Positions 12,001 to 22,013 are shown, numbered from the stretch's first letter. The stretch: 64,000 nt of DNA from Steromphala cineraria (GCA_916613615.1 OU744726.1:21331515-21395514), one strand, 5' to 3'. The notes: generated from the sequence alone by a model not told the origin. Numbers and translations: made by a program.

Positions 12001-15000
12001 TTTCATAAAAATACAAAACGGAACATCGAACTCTCGTGCAAATGTAACATGAATTGGTATCATTAATTCATTGAATAATGGAATATGTAATTATTTGCTT
12101 TAATGACTTTCTGTGATGTTCTTAACAAATGCTACCCTTGATGGGGCAAAACGCGCCGAGGGGAGCACTTTTAAAAATATTTTTTTGGTTAACATATTGG
12201 TGTAAAAGTTATTATTTTACATTTCTGAAGTGTAAAGGAGAACTATCATTTTCATATCAGCATTCTGCTGTATTTAAAAATAAAAGTACCGAGGGTACAG
12301 AAGCTCACCTTAAAATGAATGATGTGGTAAAATGGTTTAATTATACATGTAACCATCTTTTATATAATTGATTATGGCTGCCATCATGATTTTTTCATCT
12401 TTTAAAATACTAGTCTTCTTTTGGAAACGACTAGAGCTTGAACAAACATTAATACACGAATGATATAATCATGATAAGTTAACAAGCAGTAGGTTTTTGT
12501 ATAACTTTTTTGTATATCTATGGCTGAATTGGTGACCATCTTGTACGTTTTAATCTTCAAAATGCTACTTTTATGTGGGCATCCGTATTAATTTCATTAT
12601 GATATCTTGATTGGTTTAGGTGTATCCATTTAAATGTCATTCATTACTTACAGGATGGTGGCCACTTACATTTGTTTTGTAGTGAATCATTAATATGATT
12701 TCAAGATTATTTCACTGATGGTTATGCTGCATGGGATATTGAGAATCCCAAAAGTACAGATTTTTCAAGGAAAATGAATGACTGATTGAGAGGAAAGTCA
12801 TAAACACAGCAATGCATAATGCATAAGACACGTTTATTTTGTTCACATAATATTTACATGTCAAGTGACCATGAGATGTCTTTCATTAAAGTATCAATTT
12901 ATTTAACACTCATACAGTACTATAATGGTAAACATTTTTGCATTGTCAAATCAACAGAGAGATATGACAAATCAAATTTCCTTATTGTAGACAAGTTTTG
13001 TGTAAGTTGTTATTCTTAGAAAGAACATATCACTGTCATGAGAATACAAGTCCATAAATGTTATTGCATACACATGGGCCATGGCCATATAGCATAATGC
13101 TCTACCATATCAATTGGGTCAGGTTGATTATGCAACAGACTAGCAGCTGACACTGTGATGCTAGCAGCCTGCCTTGGGATGTGTATTAGACACTAGACAG
13201 CATAGTGGAATATCTGAACTCTGGTTGACCCCTTATGTGTGGTATTTAAAGGAATATAAGGGAGATACCATTGTTTAAAATTTAACATGTTTTTGGTTTT
13301 TGCAGCTAGTTGCCATAAAGATTTTAAACAAATTAATCAATTATGTTTGTCTTTCATCTTAAATTTTTTTAGAAACACTTAAAAATATAGAACAACTTGC
13401 ACGACATCTTAAATATTCCATATTTAAGATAATATTATGATTAGTAAGCTCAAATTAGAGAATTTATATGGTGCCAGTGATCACTTGATGAAAGCTTAAA
13501 ATTTAATGATAATGATGTGTCATCTGCAGCTGAAAAGTCAATATGGCTGCTATTGCGGCCATCTTGGATTCTCAAAACTGAAACGTCTACCTTTCCGTGC
13601 GGAATCACTATAGGTATAACATACTACAATATAAAAATGATATCTAGATTGGTTTAGGAGAAATAGTCTTTGTCATGAAATCTAATTGAAAATTCAATAT
13701 GGCTGCCATGGCGGCCATATTGGATTCTCAAAACTTTAACGTCTACCTTTCTGTGCGGAATCACTATAGGTATAACATACTACAATATAAAAATGATATC
13801 TGTATTCGTTTAGAAGGAGTAGTCTTTTTCATGAAATCTAATTGAAAATTCAATATGGCTGTCATGGCGGCCATCTTAGATTCTCAAAACTGAAACGTCT
13901 ACCTTTCTGTGAGGAATCACCATGGGTATAACATAATACAATTTCAGAATGATATCTGTATTCGTTTAGAAGGAGTAGTCTTTTTCATGAAATCTAATTG
14001 AAAATTCAATATGGCTGTCATGGCGGCCATTTTGGATTCTCAAAACTGAAACGTCTACCTTTCTGTGAGGAATCACCAGGGGTATAACATACTACAATTT
14101 CAGAATGATATCTGTATTCGTTTAGAAGGAGTAGTCTTTTTCATGAAATCTAATTGAAAATTCAATATGGCTGTCATGGAGGCCATCTTGGATTCTCAAA
14201 ACTGAAACGTCTACCTATCTGTGGGGAATCACCATGGGTATAACATACTACAATTTCAGAATGATATCTGAATTCGTTTAGGAGGAGTCTTTTTCGTGAA
14301 AGTTTACGGACAGACGGACGGACGGACGGACGGACAGACGGACGACGGACGAAGCGCCATGACATAAGCTCACATTTACTTTGTAAAGGTGAGCTAAAAA
14401 TGAAATATACAATTTTACTTAAAGGGTTTTGTTTTGTTAAGAATGACGACAAGTAGCAGTTACAAAAACATATTTTTCTGTTGTTTTTTTAATCATGAAA
14501 ATATAATTCATTGTATATTACTGCTCAACCATAAACGATAAGCAATGAAGGCCGTTCTGCCATATACGACACAAAAGAGATCTTATGAATTCTTTAATTC
14601 GTCCAGATAACCAATTCAATTCTTCTTTTATTTTATTTATTACTGGTTTTGATATTCAATAACCTACATTATTAACACTTTCGTAGTTGAAAGAAATGTA
14701 CCAACCATAACAATATTTGGTCATTGAGAATGTTGAACATGTAGGTCCATGACATGTTAAGGAATATTTTGGGCATCCTTGTATGTATTGCCAACTTCTA
14801 TGTTAATTCTATCCTTCATATTGGTTCGATAGTTGCCTTGCATTATCAAAATGATAGTTTTAGGTTTGTATTGGCTGATTATTGGTGTGTAATATCTATT
14901 ACATTCTGTGTTGTTTTTCGAATGGGGCAAAGCGCCCAGGGGATTGGGCAATTTGCCCCAAACTACAGGGCAAAGCGCGCCCCCTTAATCAAAATATATT

Positions 15001-18000
15001 TACGTAAATATATCCTTATGCGGAAATGGTAGATTAAAAAAGCATGTGCCATGTAACAGTCTATGTGACAAGTATTAGAGATAGTGTGCAAGTTGCATTC
15101 TGTATATGTCGGGGTGCCCACTAGACGCACTTATATGTTAGGGGGCGCGCTTTGCCCTGGTCTCCCCTACTTCTTTTATAAAGGTAAACCGATATTGAAC
15201 AAATGTCCTGTTGCCTAAAACTTATTGAAATGATTTTCAATGATATCAATGCTATGCTTTACTACATCAAAATTTGTCGAATTGTTTTCGAACGAATTCT
15301 TAAAAGATATATTAAGAAACAAATTTAACATTTTTTTCTTCTTTGCTAAAAGCTGCATTTTTTATCACAAAGACGTGAACGTCCTCATTTCTTACGAATT
15401 AAATGCTGCATAATTATTGTTTCGTGAACGTTTTATTTCGTAACAAAATAAGGGGAGAACAATATTAGGGCATCGATATATAATGTTTCCTTTACTGAGA
15501 CGGCAATATTTAAAAACATACAGTATGCTCAGCCAATAACTCTTTACTGAAACAAGAGAATTAGTGAGCAAGCTCACTTTTTATACCCCCGCTTCCCTAT
15601 GTGATTATAGAAACTAAGATACTACACTTAGTAAGGATTCCTACAAAATTGCAAAACTGTTTTAATTGTTTAAAAGTCAATGAAAATGCAAATATAGACT
15701 TCCTGATTGCATGTAAGCTAGATAAGCTCTTATGAAACTAACAATGCATTTTTCAGACATTTATGATTCCTATATAGTCACTATTGTATTAATAAAATCT
15801 TCAATGTCCTTTCAATGTGACTGTATCATAAGAAAGAAGTTAACCATAAAACAAATACTGAGAGTACATGAAATGGCTAATCTGAACAAATAATATCAGT
15901 TAAGAGCGGAACAAAAATGACTTCCTCAAAGAGTCACTTTTACAAGAAAGAAATCGAAATCTAAAAATAATAATGAGAGTGGTCTGACTGAAATATACAA
16001 AAGGCATATCTAGGTACCATAGCCATTACATATATACAGTTTTATAAGATTGGAAGAAATAGTATCAGAGTTATTAGCGGAACAAAAATGACTTCCTCAA
16101 AGAGTCACTTCTACAATTAAGAAGTTGAAAATCTAAAATAATGATCATGGCATCTGACAGAAATTAAAAGGTACATCGAAGGATTGTAGGGATTACATAT
16201 ATAAAGTTTCGCGAAATTTGAACATATAGTATTCGAGTTAAGAGCGGAACAAAAGGATTTCCTCGAACAGTCACTTCTACAACAAAGAAGTCAAAAATCT
16301 ATAAAAAAACAATGAGACCATCTGACCAAAATATACAGAAGGCACATCTGGGGACCATAGTGATTACAAATATGAAGTTTTGTGACATTTGAACAAATAG
16401 TATCCGAATTATGAGCGGAACAAAAATGACTTCCTCAAACAGTCACTTCTACAACAAAGAAGTCTAAAATCTAAAAACATAATGAGGGCATCTGACCGAA
16501 AAATACAAAAGGCACATCTAGGAACCATATTGATTACACATATGAAGTTTTGTGACAATTGAACAAACAGTATTCGAGTTATGAGCGGAAGAAAAAGTGT
16601 GACGGACGGACGGACGCGCTGACCGCTATATACCCCCGACCAACTACTTCGTAGCGGGGGTATAATTAACGGAATATCTAATATTGAAAGATCAACGTTG
16701 TCTTTTCTTTGTTAATTGATATAGTGAAATTGAGTGGCATTTCTGCTTACAGTTTCCACTTTATGAAAATAAAATTTGAAAAAACATGTTCCACCTCAGC
16801 ATCATTCAATCATCAGCTAAACAACAAAACAAAATCTTGAAAAGTAAAATTGTTTGAAATAGGTCTATATATATATATATATGAAATTTAAGTAAACCCT
16901 GTCGTTATTCAGTTTTTCTATCTTGAATGAAACGGACATTACAATGGACCTGTGGCAAGTTTACTAAACAAAACATATCGCTTGCTAACTGTTTAAACAT
17001 TTCGAGCTTATATGAATGACCTTAGTCACACATGACTGGCTTGTCCTATATTTGGAACGTTTACGTTGTAGGTCATGGGAGATGTTTATCACGTATACAG
17101 TCACATTGCAAATTTAATGTCCTCCTTATTTTCACCATTATTGAAATTAACAACATGACAATATTGCGTGGAATGTTTTACAAGTATATACTCTTTTTAA
17201 AATACCCTTCTTCATTTGTGTGCATTTTCTGCCTGTCCTTGGTATTGTAACTCCCCTATTGAGGAGTTAAGAATAATAATGAGAGAACGTGTCGATAATG
17301 CTCTTTCAGTTACTGTTGCATTGTAGATTAGTGTAAACGGTATTTATAACAAACATTTCAAGACGAAATATTGCAAATACGTCATTTTGAAATATCTTTA
17401 GCAAACTTCACGTGAGAGTAAGCCTTTGATCATGTGATACCAAAAACCAACCAAAGGCACACATTCAATGTTTCAATTTTTTTGACATTGGATAAAGGTT
17501 ATCATTATGCAACGACGAAGTGTCTATAAGGAAAACGTCGTCGTTCGTCAATCTGAAACCCAAGATTCACGATTCACAGTAGTCTGCCATAAAAATGTTC
17601 ATTATCACAAACATTGTGCCATTTTGGTTGGTTTCTGCAAGCCACTTCCGTCCAATAGAGACAAAAAAGAGTGTATCCAGCAAAACCAATATCTTCTACA
17701 TCCAGGTCACAAATTATTGTCATTCGCTTGCCACAGCTATATATATTGATAGGATCCCTGATTTAAGTAAAACAAGTCGACCAATCGTTTGCATGAAGTG
17801 TGTATGTGACCACGAAAGCCATTTATTGCCCTTGTTTTTGGGTGGCTTCTAAGAACACAATCGTATAAAGTGGCGTTTTAAAATCAAAATCGTGAAATTC
17901 TGTAATGAATCACAATTTCGTCTTTACTAACAATTTGAACATAACGTGTCTTAGGATTGTGAAAAAAATTAGTGTTGCCATTACGTGATGCCACAAGTCA

Positions 18001-19593
18001 AAAGATTTGGTTGAGACGGTGTGATGGTGTGATGGTGTGATGCAGTATCCAACTAGAAAGTGTTTTTACCCGTAAATACAGATGTCTCCCCCTTCCCTAA
18101 ATGCTCCAAACCTCTAAACAATACTATCATAAAGAACCATTAATGTTCTCTGTGTAATTCAACTTTAATAAATAACCTATCAACTCCACAATTGTAGCAA
18201 ACAAAATATTCAAAATTGCATGGAAATAAACAAAATAATTTGTTTTAAATCTCAAACCTCCAAAAGGCACATCTACATGATATGGAGAGACAATAAACCA
18301 AGTTTGGTGATGATCGGTCACATAGTTTTAGAGATCTGCTCCGGAAACGAACACTACCCTTGAAAAAGACTAAGTCCAAATTGTTGCCATGGAAATAAAA
18401 AAAAAAAAAAATTAAAAAATCTTTAACCTCCAAAAGGTACATCTACATGATATGGAGAGACATTATACCAAGTTTGGTGATGATCGGTCACATAGTTTTA
18501 GAGATATGCTCCGGAAACGACATGGGAACGCCGACGCCGACGCCAACGCCGACGGGAACTCAGCTAAAACCAATATGTCTCCCGACCCTTCGGGGGGAGA
18601 CATAATACACACAGATATTCGACAAACAGTTAAAGGCCAATCTATTTCAATTCATCATTTCCTTTTTATAACTCCTGTAAAGATTTCTCATCAATTCACA
18701 AGTCCTGGTTTATGGATGTAACAAAAGACCATATTATATGGGTTTTCATAAATTCTATGTTCCATCTGTATGTAGTAATTTGTTGACATTGTATAATATT
18801 TCAAAGTATTGTTTACTTTTGTCCTAAGGATGTTCATATTTCTATGGAAATTGAATATCGAAATCTTTGAACAAACAAGAAAATTGCGCAATCTGCGAGT
18901 AATGTTTCATTGGCTGAGAAAAATGTCCTGAATGCACTTACTCTTTTTTTATTAATAATAAAAGTCTCATAAAAAAATTATAACACATGTGCATGTCCAT
19001 CATTCCTACATTCCCGCACAAGCGAGAGAAAAATGAAAACAAATACAGCATGATAAATAATGAACAAATTAATAATGTTCAGTAATGGATTACCATTGTC
19101 AGAATACGAATCAATACCGTCAGTGGGGCAACACGCCTGAATACCCCATTACAAACGAGTACAATCATTGTTATTCAAGCATGACCATATATCTTTTTAC
19201 ACTGTTACGTTTACTACAAACCGGATCGGCTTGTCCATATATTGTTTTCATTTCATACTTAAGTATTTATATGTTAAAGCAACTATAAATCAGAACTAAG
19301 AATTCTGAAAATTCGTTATTGAGCAATGTATAAAAAAAATAAGGAAATGATAAATTAAGTTATTTTATCAAATACGTATGTCCATAGTGTGACAATAATT
19401 ATTTATATACCGCAATTATAAACATATATACATACTTACATACATAGGTAAAACGTATTATACCTGAATGACTTCAACACTAACATATATAGGTGAAACG
19501 TATATACTGGATTGTCTTACCTGCACGAGGGGTCAACGCAAGACTCAGCCAGGTAAGAAAACAGGTGAAAATAACGCCGGGTGCCCCCGACAT
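1..19593 (-). CDS. Secreted F5/8 type C plus beta-helix repeat protein, Bark beetle-like (3' partial)
   Basis: Gene model assembled by eye from splice sites and frame. Coding exons in transcript order: 19593-19521, 6535-6416, 6095-5851, 5337-5212, 5066-4928, 4556-4449, 4270-2945, 2707-2609, 2284-902, 474-376, and probably 83 to beyond the left edge. The ten firm exons give about 1,239 codons with no stop, and all junctions are GT-AG and phase-compatible. Layout: signal peptide (about residues 1-24), F5/8 type C domain (about Cys29 to Cys170), then parallel beta-helix modules to the window edge. The modules carry N-[YF]-W-G motifs, 'TIGGR' followed by a beta-rich linker, and W-x-G-[IV] motifs. 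This pattern resembles the extracellular region of Bark beetle/Anakonda proteins, which act at tricellular septate junctions in Drosophila. Family assignment is from motif memory, not a search. The product is presumably extracellular or membrane-anchored; any transmembrane segment would lie beyond the window. Confidence 0.8.
376..474 (-). CDS. Exon 10: 99-nt boundary exon
   Basis: The acceptor is AATCAACAG and the donor is ATAT|GTAAGC; phase 1 at both ends. It encodes G-T-F-K-A-Q-G, then K-S-L-V-T-G-E-K-W-A-G-I-K-L. Too short to appear as a long open frame, but its length, phase and W-x-G-I motif match the exon at 2609-2707. An apparent GTAACA donor lies inside it after 18 nt; reading through that site is what yields the W-A-G-I motif, so the longer exon is preferred. 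Confidence 0.78.
902..2284 (-). CDS. Exon 9: second long beta-helix module
   Basis: A 1,383-nt exon (460 codons plus split codons), phase 1 both ends, acceptor ATTTACAG|AA and donor GAAG|GTATGT. It is composed of beta-helix rungs such as V-T-V-V-N-N-H-I, V-E-I-R-N-N-T-I and F-Q-V-T-E-N-T-F. It then carries S-Y-N-Y-W-G-T-T, D-G-T-I-G-G-R-V-G-G-S-V, and a linker with S-P-Y-T-V-T and V-E-A-G-V-T-I-L-F, ending G-V-S-V-E-G. The order of these end motifs is the same as in exon 7. Confidence 0.9.
2609..2707 (-). CDS. Exon 8: 99-nt boundary exon
   Basis: Phase 1 at both ends, acceptor CTATACAG and donor G|GTGAAT. It encodes G-V-L-R-V-E-G, a charged stretch, K-V-V-L-T, then M-W-G-G-V-V-I. Same length and phase as the exon at 376-474 and the same W-G-G-V / W-A-G-I motif position, so the two are repeats of one unit. 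Confidence 0.85.
2945..4270 (-). CDS. Exon 7: first long beta-helix module
   Basis: A 1,326-nt exon, phase 1 at both ends. The acceptor is CAATTATAG|GA and the donor is AAAG|GTTTGT. About 442 residues are encoded without a stop, rich in Asn, Ser and alternating hydrophobics. Short repeats such as V-R-N-C-N-I-H-H-N and V-S-N-C-M-F-K-D-N are typical rungs of a right-handed parallel beta-helix (PbH1-type). Near the end come Q-N-N-F-W-G, then a Cys pair, then D-N-T-I-G-G-R and a beta-rich linker ending G-I-F-V-K-G. Length and end motifs match exon 9, showing an internal duplication. Confidence 0.9.
4449..4556 (-). CDS. Exon 6: small module-boundary exon
   Basis: A 108-nt exon, phase 1 at both ends, with acceptor TTTACCAG and donor G|GTAAGA. 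It encodes G-H-L-E-A-N-G at its start, V-V-F-S-S in the middle and N-K-W-T-G-L-E-V-L near the end. It is the counterpart of the two 99-nt exons at 2609-2707 and 376-474, which share the G-x-L/F-x-A-x-G start and W-x-G-[IV] end. Confidence 0.82.
4928..5066 (-). CDS. Exon 5: linker leading into the beta-helix region
   Basis: A 139-nt exon, phase 0 start and phase 1 end, with acceptor TTCTAACAG and donor G|GTGAGT. It encodes a beta-rich segment (Y-V-V-N-S-S-V-T-I-R-P-S-G, then V-R-I-Q-P-G-V-K-V-V-F). This corresponds to the linker found near the ends of exons 7 and 9, where a 'PYxV...G..LTI..GV...F' stretch precedes each new beta-helix module. It therefore acts as the first copy of that module boundary. 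Confidence 0.82.
5212..5337 (-). CDS. Exon 4: end of F5/8 type C domain
   Basis: This is 42 codons exactly, phase 0 on both sides, with acceptor TTTTCAG and donor CAG|GTAATT. It begins A-R-Y-I-S-F-N-P, continues W-Y-G-R-P-S-L-R-L-E-L-Y-G-C and ends G-D-I-Q. The R-[YF]-I-R-[FL]-x-P block and the terminal L-R-[LV]-E-[LV]-Y-G-C are diagnostic of the discoidin C-terminus. The Cys (about residue 170) should pair with Cys29. Confidence 0.9.
5851..6095 (-). CDS. Exon 3: central F5/8 type C domain
   Basis: This 245-nt exon runs from the acceptor ATCCTAG to the donor at 5850 (CGG|GTAAAT). It encodes K-G-W followed by YLTVDL, the V-R-x-F-A-I-Q-G-S segment, then F-Y-S-L-D-K-L-V-W-E-K-Y and ends NPPIR. 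These match the discoidin core (W-[IL]-Q-V-D-L, V-T-G-[IV]-x-T-Q-G, Y-S-x-D-G-x-x-W). The reading frame extends into intron on both sides, so the open frame is longer than the exon; the splice sites trim it. Confidence 0.9.
6416..6535 (-). CDS. Exon 2: N-terminal part of F5/8 type C domain
   Basis: This 120-nt exon starts after an AG acceptor (CGTCCACAG) and ends at GT at 6415. It begins and ends in phase 1. It encodes a typical discoidin start: a Cys, then SPLGFEDG, N-I-T-D-D-Q-L-S-A-S-S, and an aromatic stretch before A-R-L-N. The motif C-x(2)-PLG-[ML/F]-E-x-G with I-x-D-x-Q-[IL]-x-A-S-S is the hallmark of F5/8 type C domains. Confidence 0.88.
7681..8023. mobile_element. T2/Kolobok-like MITE, copy 1
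   Basis: About 343 bp with terminal inverted repeats of the form AGGGGCAGTAGCACGTTTTT (slightly eroded on the left). The right end is followed by TTAA. The same internal sequence recurs at 45462-45819 and 58679-59042 and in broken copies at 41776-41940 and 42858-44420. The TTAA-AGG terminus fits the TTAA target and TTAAAGGRR motif known for T2-type MITEs of the Kolobok group; superfamily assignment is from memory. No coding capacity. Confidence 0.75.
9754..10236 (-). pseudogene. LINE C-terminal domain with CCHC-like knuckle
   Basis: This 160-codon frame continues the element after the break. It contains the motif C-S-L-C-x(7)-H-x(4)-D-C (C-x2-C-x7-H-x5-C), as seen at the C-terminus of many jockey/CR1-type LINE polyproteins, preceded by R-L-G-T-Q-C-V-R-K-G-F. 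It ends about 90 bp before the tail. Confidence 0.7.
10287..10690 (-). pseudogene. Reverse transcriptase C-terminal fragment (LINE)
   Basis: The open frame shows L-H-N-Y-C-L-E-W-G-M-E-I-N, then K-T-K-V-T-V-F and the Y-K-Y-L-G-I motif, followed by a M-Y-G-S-E-I-W-G thumb-type segment. These are the standard blocks downstream of the catalytic site in LINE reverse transcriptases. The catalytic FADD block is missing (5' truncation), and an in-frame stop plus a frame change at about 10236-10300 separate it from the next open frame. Non-functional. Confidence 0.78.
13532..14302. repeat. 156-bp tandem core repeats of element 1
   Basis: Five units, each beginning near a GAAAATTCAATATGGCTG segment, including ATGGCGGCCAT and ending in GAATGATATCTGTATTCG. 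Spacing is constant at 156 bp. The later copies are more alike than the first ones, as expected for recent unit duplication at the right side. Confidence 0.85.
14308..14352. repeat. (ACGG)n microsatellite
   Basis: Short run of GACGGACGG units with interruptions, immediately after the last 156-bp core unit. Its antisense translation gives a Pro-Ser-Val-Arg repeat in a small open frame, which is not a gene. Confidence 0.85.
14966..15159. repeat. GC-rich inverted repeat in AT-rich intron
   Basis: CAGGGCAAAGCGCGCCCCCT at 14966-14985 recurs as a perfect inverse at 15140-15159, 154 bp apart. A related GGGGCAAAACGCGCC lies at 12138-12152 and GGGGCAAAGCGCCC at about 14926. The element type is unknown; it may be the ends of a small foldback element. 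Confidence 0.7.
15564..16665. mobile_element. Pearl/HINE-like element 2 with ~170-bp core repeats
   Basis: The left end has palindrome GTGAGC-AA-GCTCAC (15564-15577), then TTATACCCCCGCT (15581-15593). Core units begin at GAGCGGAACAAAA-type sequence near 15904, 16075, 16242, 16413 and 16583 (167-171 bp apart). A short GACGGACGG run follows at about 16600. The right end is a perfect 10-bp stem, TATACCCCCG / CGGGGGTATA (16629-16664). Its right arm, AGCGGGGGTATAA, is the inverse of the left box. Same architecture as element 1 with unrelated sequence. Confidence 0.78.
18065..18603. mobile_element. Pearl/HINE-like element 3
   Basis: The left end has palindrome TTTAC-CC-GTAAA (18065-18076), then ATGTCTCCCCC (18082-18092). 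Two core copies of about 180 bp (CCTCCAAAAGG, ACATCTACATGATATGGAGA, TTTGGTGATGATCGGTCACA) start near 18256 and 18427. A GC-rich run of CGACGC-type units lies at 18530-18560. The right hairpin is ATGTCTCCC / GGGAGACAT (18575-18603) with an inner CCCGA/TCGGG stem. Small open frames across it are by-products of the repeats. Confidence 0.75.
19521..19593 (-). CDS. Exon 1: start codon and signal peptide
   Basis: A 24-codon exon plus one base. The ATG is at 19593. It is the first ATG after an in-frame TAA at 19639-19641, which fixes the start. The peptide begins MSGAPG, has a hydrophobic core (VIFTCFLTWLSLAL) and ends TPRA, a good signal-peptide cleavage context. The exon ends at a consensus donor (G|GTAAGA) in phase 1. 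Joined to the acceptor at 6535 it completes a Val codon and reads into LAQCNSPLG, the expected N-terminus of a discoidin domain. The intervening intron is about 13 kb and no intermediate exon was seen. Untranslated or alternative 5' exons further right cannot be excluded. Confidence 0.75.
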
Positions 19594-22013
19594 GATGAGG
19601 GAAGGTACTGTACCCGATGTCTGTATGTAACTGGATGGTTACAACTGTGTAGAGTGATAAAAGCTACATGCTCTGTATGCAGTCCTATTGCATCTTCTCT
19701 ATATACATTGAATTGTGTAAACAACTACGCAGTGCTTGAAGTTCACGGAACTTACTGTCACAGTGGATGAGTAAGTAGGTCACACAGGACCCGTGTAAGT
19801 ACACACCGGACACGCTCTTGAGTGTGATAACACTGAGTCACCAAAGGGGAGGAACTCTTTTAGTGAAGTGTAGGTTGTTGATGCACTATGCACATACCTA
19901 TACCATTAAGCGGTATCTGTTAGATTCACAACAATGTATTTACCCAAGAGTTTTAAACTTCAAGGCCAGGGACAAGGGAGAGGGTTTTTACTAATAACAC
20001 CTGATAACACTAAGAGAAACACCATCAAATAGGTATCGATGATTGAATGGTTATCACTGACTTAACACTTTAACCGGTACTTATGAAATTTCAAATACAA
20101 TGCATAATATCACTTCAGTGGTTAATGCGCATCTTCAAATGAAACAGTGCTTCTTTTACAGATGACATTTGATAAAATTGGGTTTTGATGAATATTAATC
20201 GTAGTTCGAAATGTTTTAATTGCATTTTCTATATTACAGGTATTGATAACTAGTAGTATTCTTATTTAAAGTGATGTATACTCAAATTGACAGATGTACA
20301 CATTATGAGTATATTGAATCTTTATATTTCTAGTTATGACTGAATTTATCTTCGGCAACGCATTTTAAATAGATGTGTGTAATATAGATGATATAATCCA
20401 CTATACGAGGTAAAATATACATTTAAAAAATACTTATATTTATTTTTATCAATTCAAAAGGTATGGTACAAATACCTGCGAAAGAAATCCTTATCGCTTA
20501 CCCTTTTTAACACAAGATGTAAATCGAAAAATGATTCGAATATATTTGCAGGAAAGTAAAAATGACACCTTCAACACAAAATTCCCATATTTTCATAAAA
20601 TTCGCATGTATTTGCAAAGGTAGTGGAAATAAAAAACGTCCCTATTAACTATTTGTATAAAAAAGGAAAAGCTTTAACTACCTTTTGACTTGTCTTCCTT
20701 AATTAGTTTCAAGAAATGCGCACATCTTCTTTAAGATACTAGAAATAAAGAAATTAGCAAATTTTGTTGATTGCCGAACAGATTCCTTTCATTTGCCCGA
20801 CCTGTTTTAAACTACATGTAAGACGTGTGGAAAGTACGCTCTGTACGGATCTAGTCTACATTGTACATGTCACGTACGCACATCCTACCTTTGTTCTCGC
20901 TCTCCTTGGCTCACTGAACGCTGAGGGAATTAAAGGGTCGCATATTCATAATAGAAAAGGAGACGTAAACAACTGATCGTAGCTGTTATAGTTGGACACG
21001 TTAAGCTCGGCTTTGTATTATATTTTAGAATAAACACGTGCCGCTAGAATGTCACCTTCTTATACAGGTATACATCTGCATTGTTTCTAAAGGAAATCAA
21101 TTAAAGTGTAACCTTTTGCCTAAGGCTAACAATTAGCTTTTAAACTTATAACTTACAGAAAGGAGGGATTAATACATTCAAATGATGTCATCACGCCATG
21201 GCGCTGGTCATCCATTTGGTATAAACTGGGGGCATTGTTGCTGAACTTGCTCAATTTAGAACTAAACTTAGTTTATCCAAGGTACATAACATATCACTCA
21301 AAATCAGATTATTGCTTAATAACGATATATAAGCATCGAGACCAAAACGCCGAATGTCTTGCCAATAAAAGGGTTGTATATTCATGTAATTTGTGTATTT
21401 CCTCATCACATCAACTTCTACGTATACTTATCAGTAACAGGTACTGATTGAGTGGTTACATGTATGTGTAAAACAATCAGTGACGGGATGTCATGATAAC
21501 AAACATGTCATCATTTTCTCATTTTCGTTTAAAGTATCACAACCAAACGAGAACATGTCAAGCACAATCTATATACCAAATATCAACCAAATCACATGTT
21601 ATTGTCGTATGAAAAAAAGAATAAGAAACATCAATCCTAGGAGCTGTCAGTGTGCTATAGTTTACCTGGAGTTTTGTCATTAAGCTCAACGTGTATACTC
21701 AATTATATTGTTTTCTTCGCATTCAGCAAACTGTTCTAATGTCGCACTGTATAAAGGATATGAATTTAAATAAGATAACCGATTTAACCATCAACTAATA
21801 CTTTTTTTGTTTCATAATAAATTCAATTTCATTATGGCGAGCACCAATTTCAAACCCAAATCTGTCTCATTCCTTTCGTGACCTTCAATTGTTCGTTATA
21901 TTTAATAATGTCAGGCAAGAATTCTCAACTAAACCGACGATTGAAAGAAAGTTTTTAACTCTTAAATTCTGATAAGCTTAAAACTTAATTACAGAGATTT
22001 TATGTTACAAAGA

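Larger units (their letters stand above)
12286..14397. mobile_element. Pearl/HINE-like element 1 with 156-bp core repeats
   Basis: The left end has a small palindrome (GTACC-GAG-GGTAC, 12286-12298) followed by AGCTCACCTT (12302-12311). The core contains at least five tandem copies starting at 13532, 13688, 13844, 14000 and 14156, exactly 156 bp apart. More degenerate copies lie further left. An ACGG-type microsatellite (about 14308-14350) follows. The right end is a hairpin (14367-14395) whose right arm is the inverse of AGCTCACCTT. Core repeats plus ACGG microsatellite match the pearl elements described in oysters, regarded as Helentron derivatives. No open frame of interest. Confidence 0.75.
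6536..19520 (-). other. Large first intron (about 13 kb)
   Basis: Defined by the phase-matched donor at 19520 and acceptor at 6536-6537. It hosts most of the mobile elements of the left third of the window. The stretches 6540-7680, 8025-9380, 10940-12280, 14400-14960, 15160-15560, 16670-18060 and 18605-19520 hold no gene or element that I recognise. Confidence 0.65.

Noticed and set aside
14174..14452. Frame with a Pro-Ser-Val-Arg repeat
   Set aside because: Translation of the ACGG microsatellite and element end, not a protein gene.
16867..16883. Short (TA)n run
   Set aside because: Trivial simple repeat, common in AT-rich DNA.
19468..19770. Plus-strand 100-codon frame rich in Cys
   Set aside because: It overlaps the signal-peptide exon in antisense, has no splice or family support, and its Cys pattern fits no domain I know.
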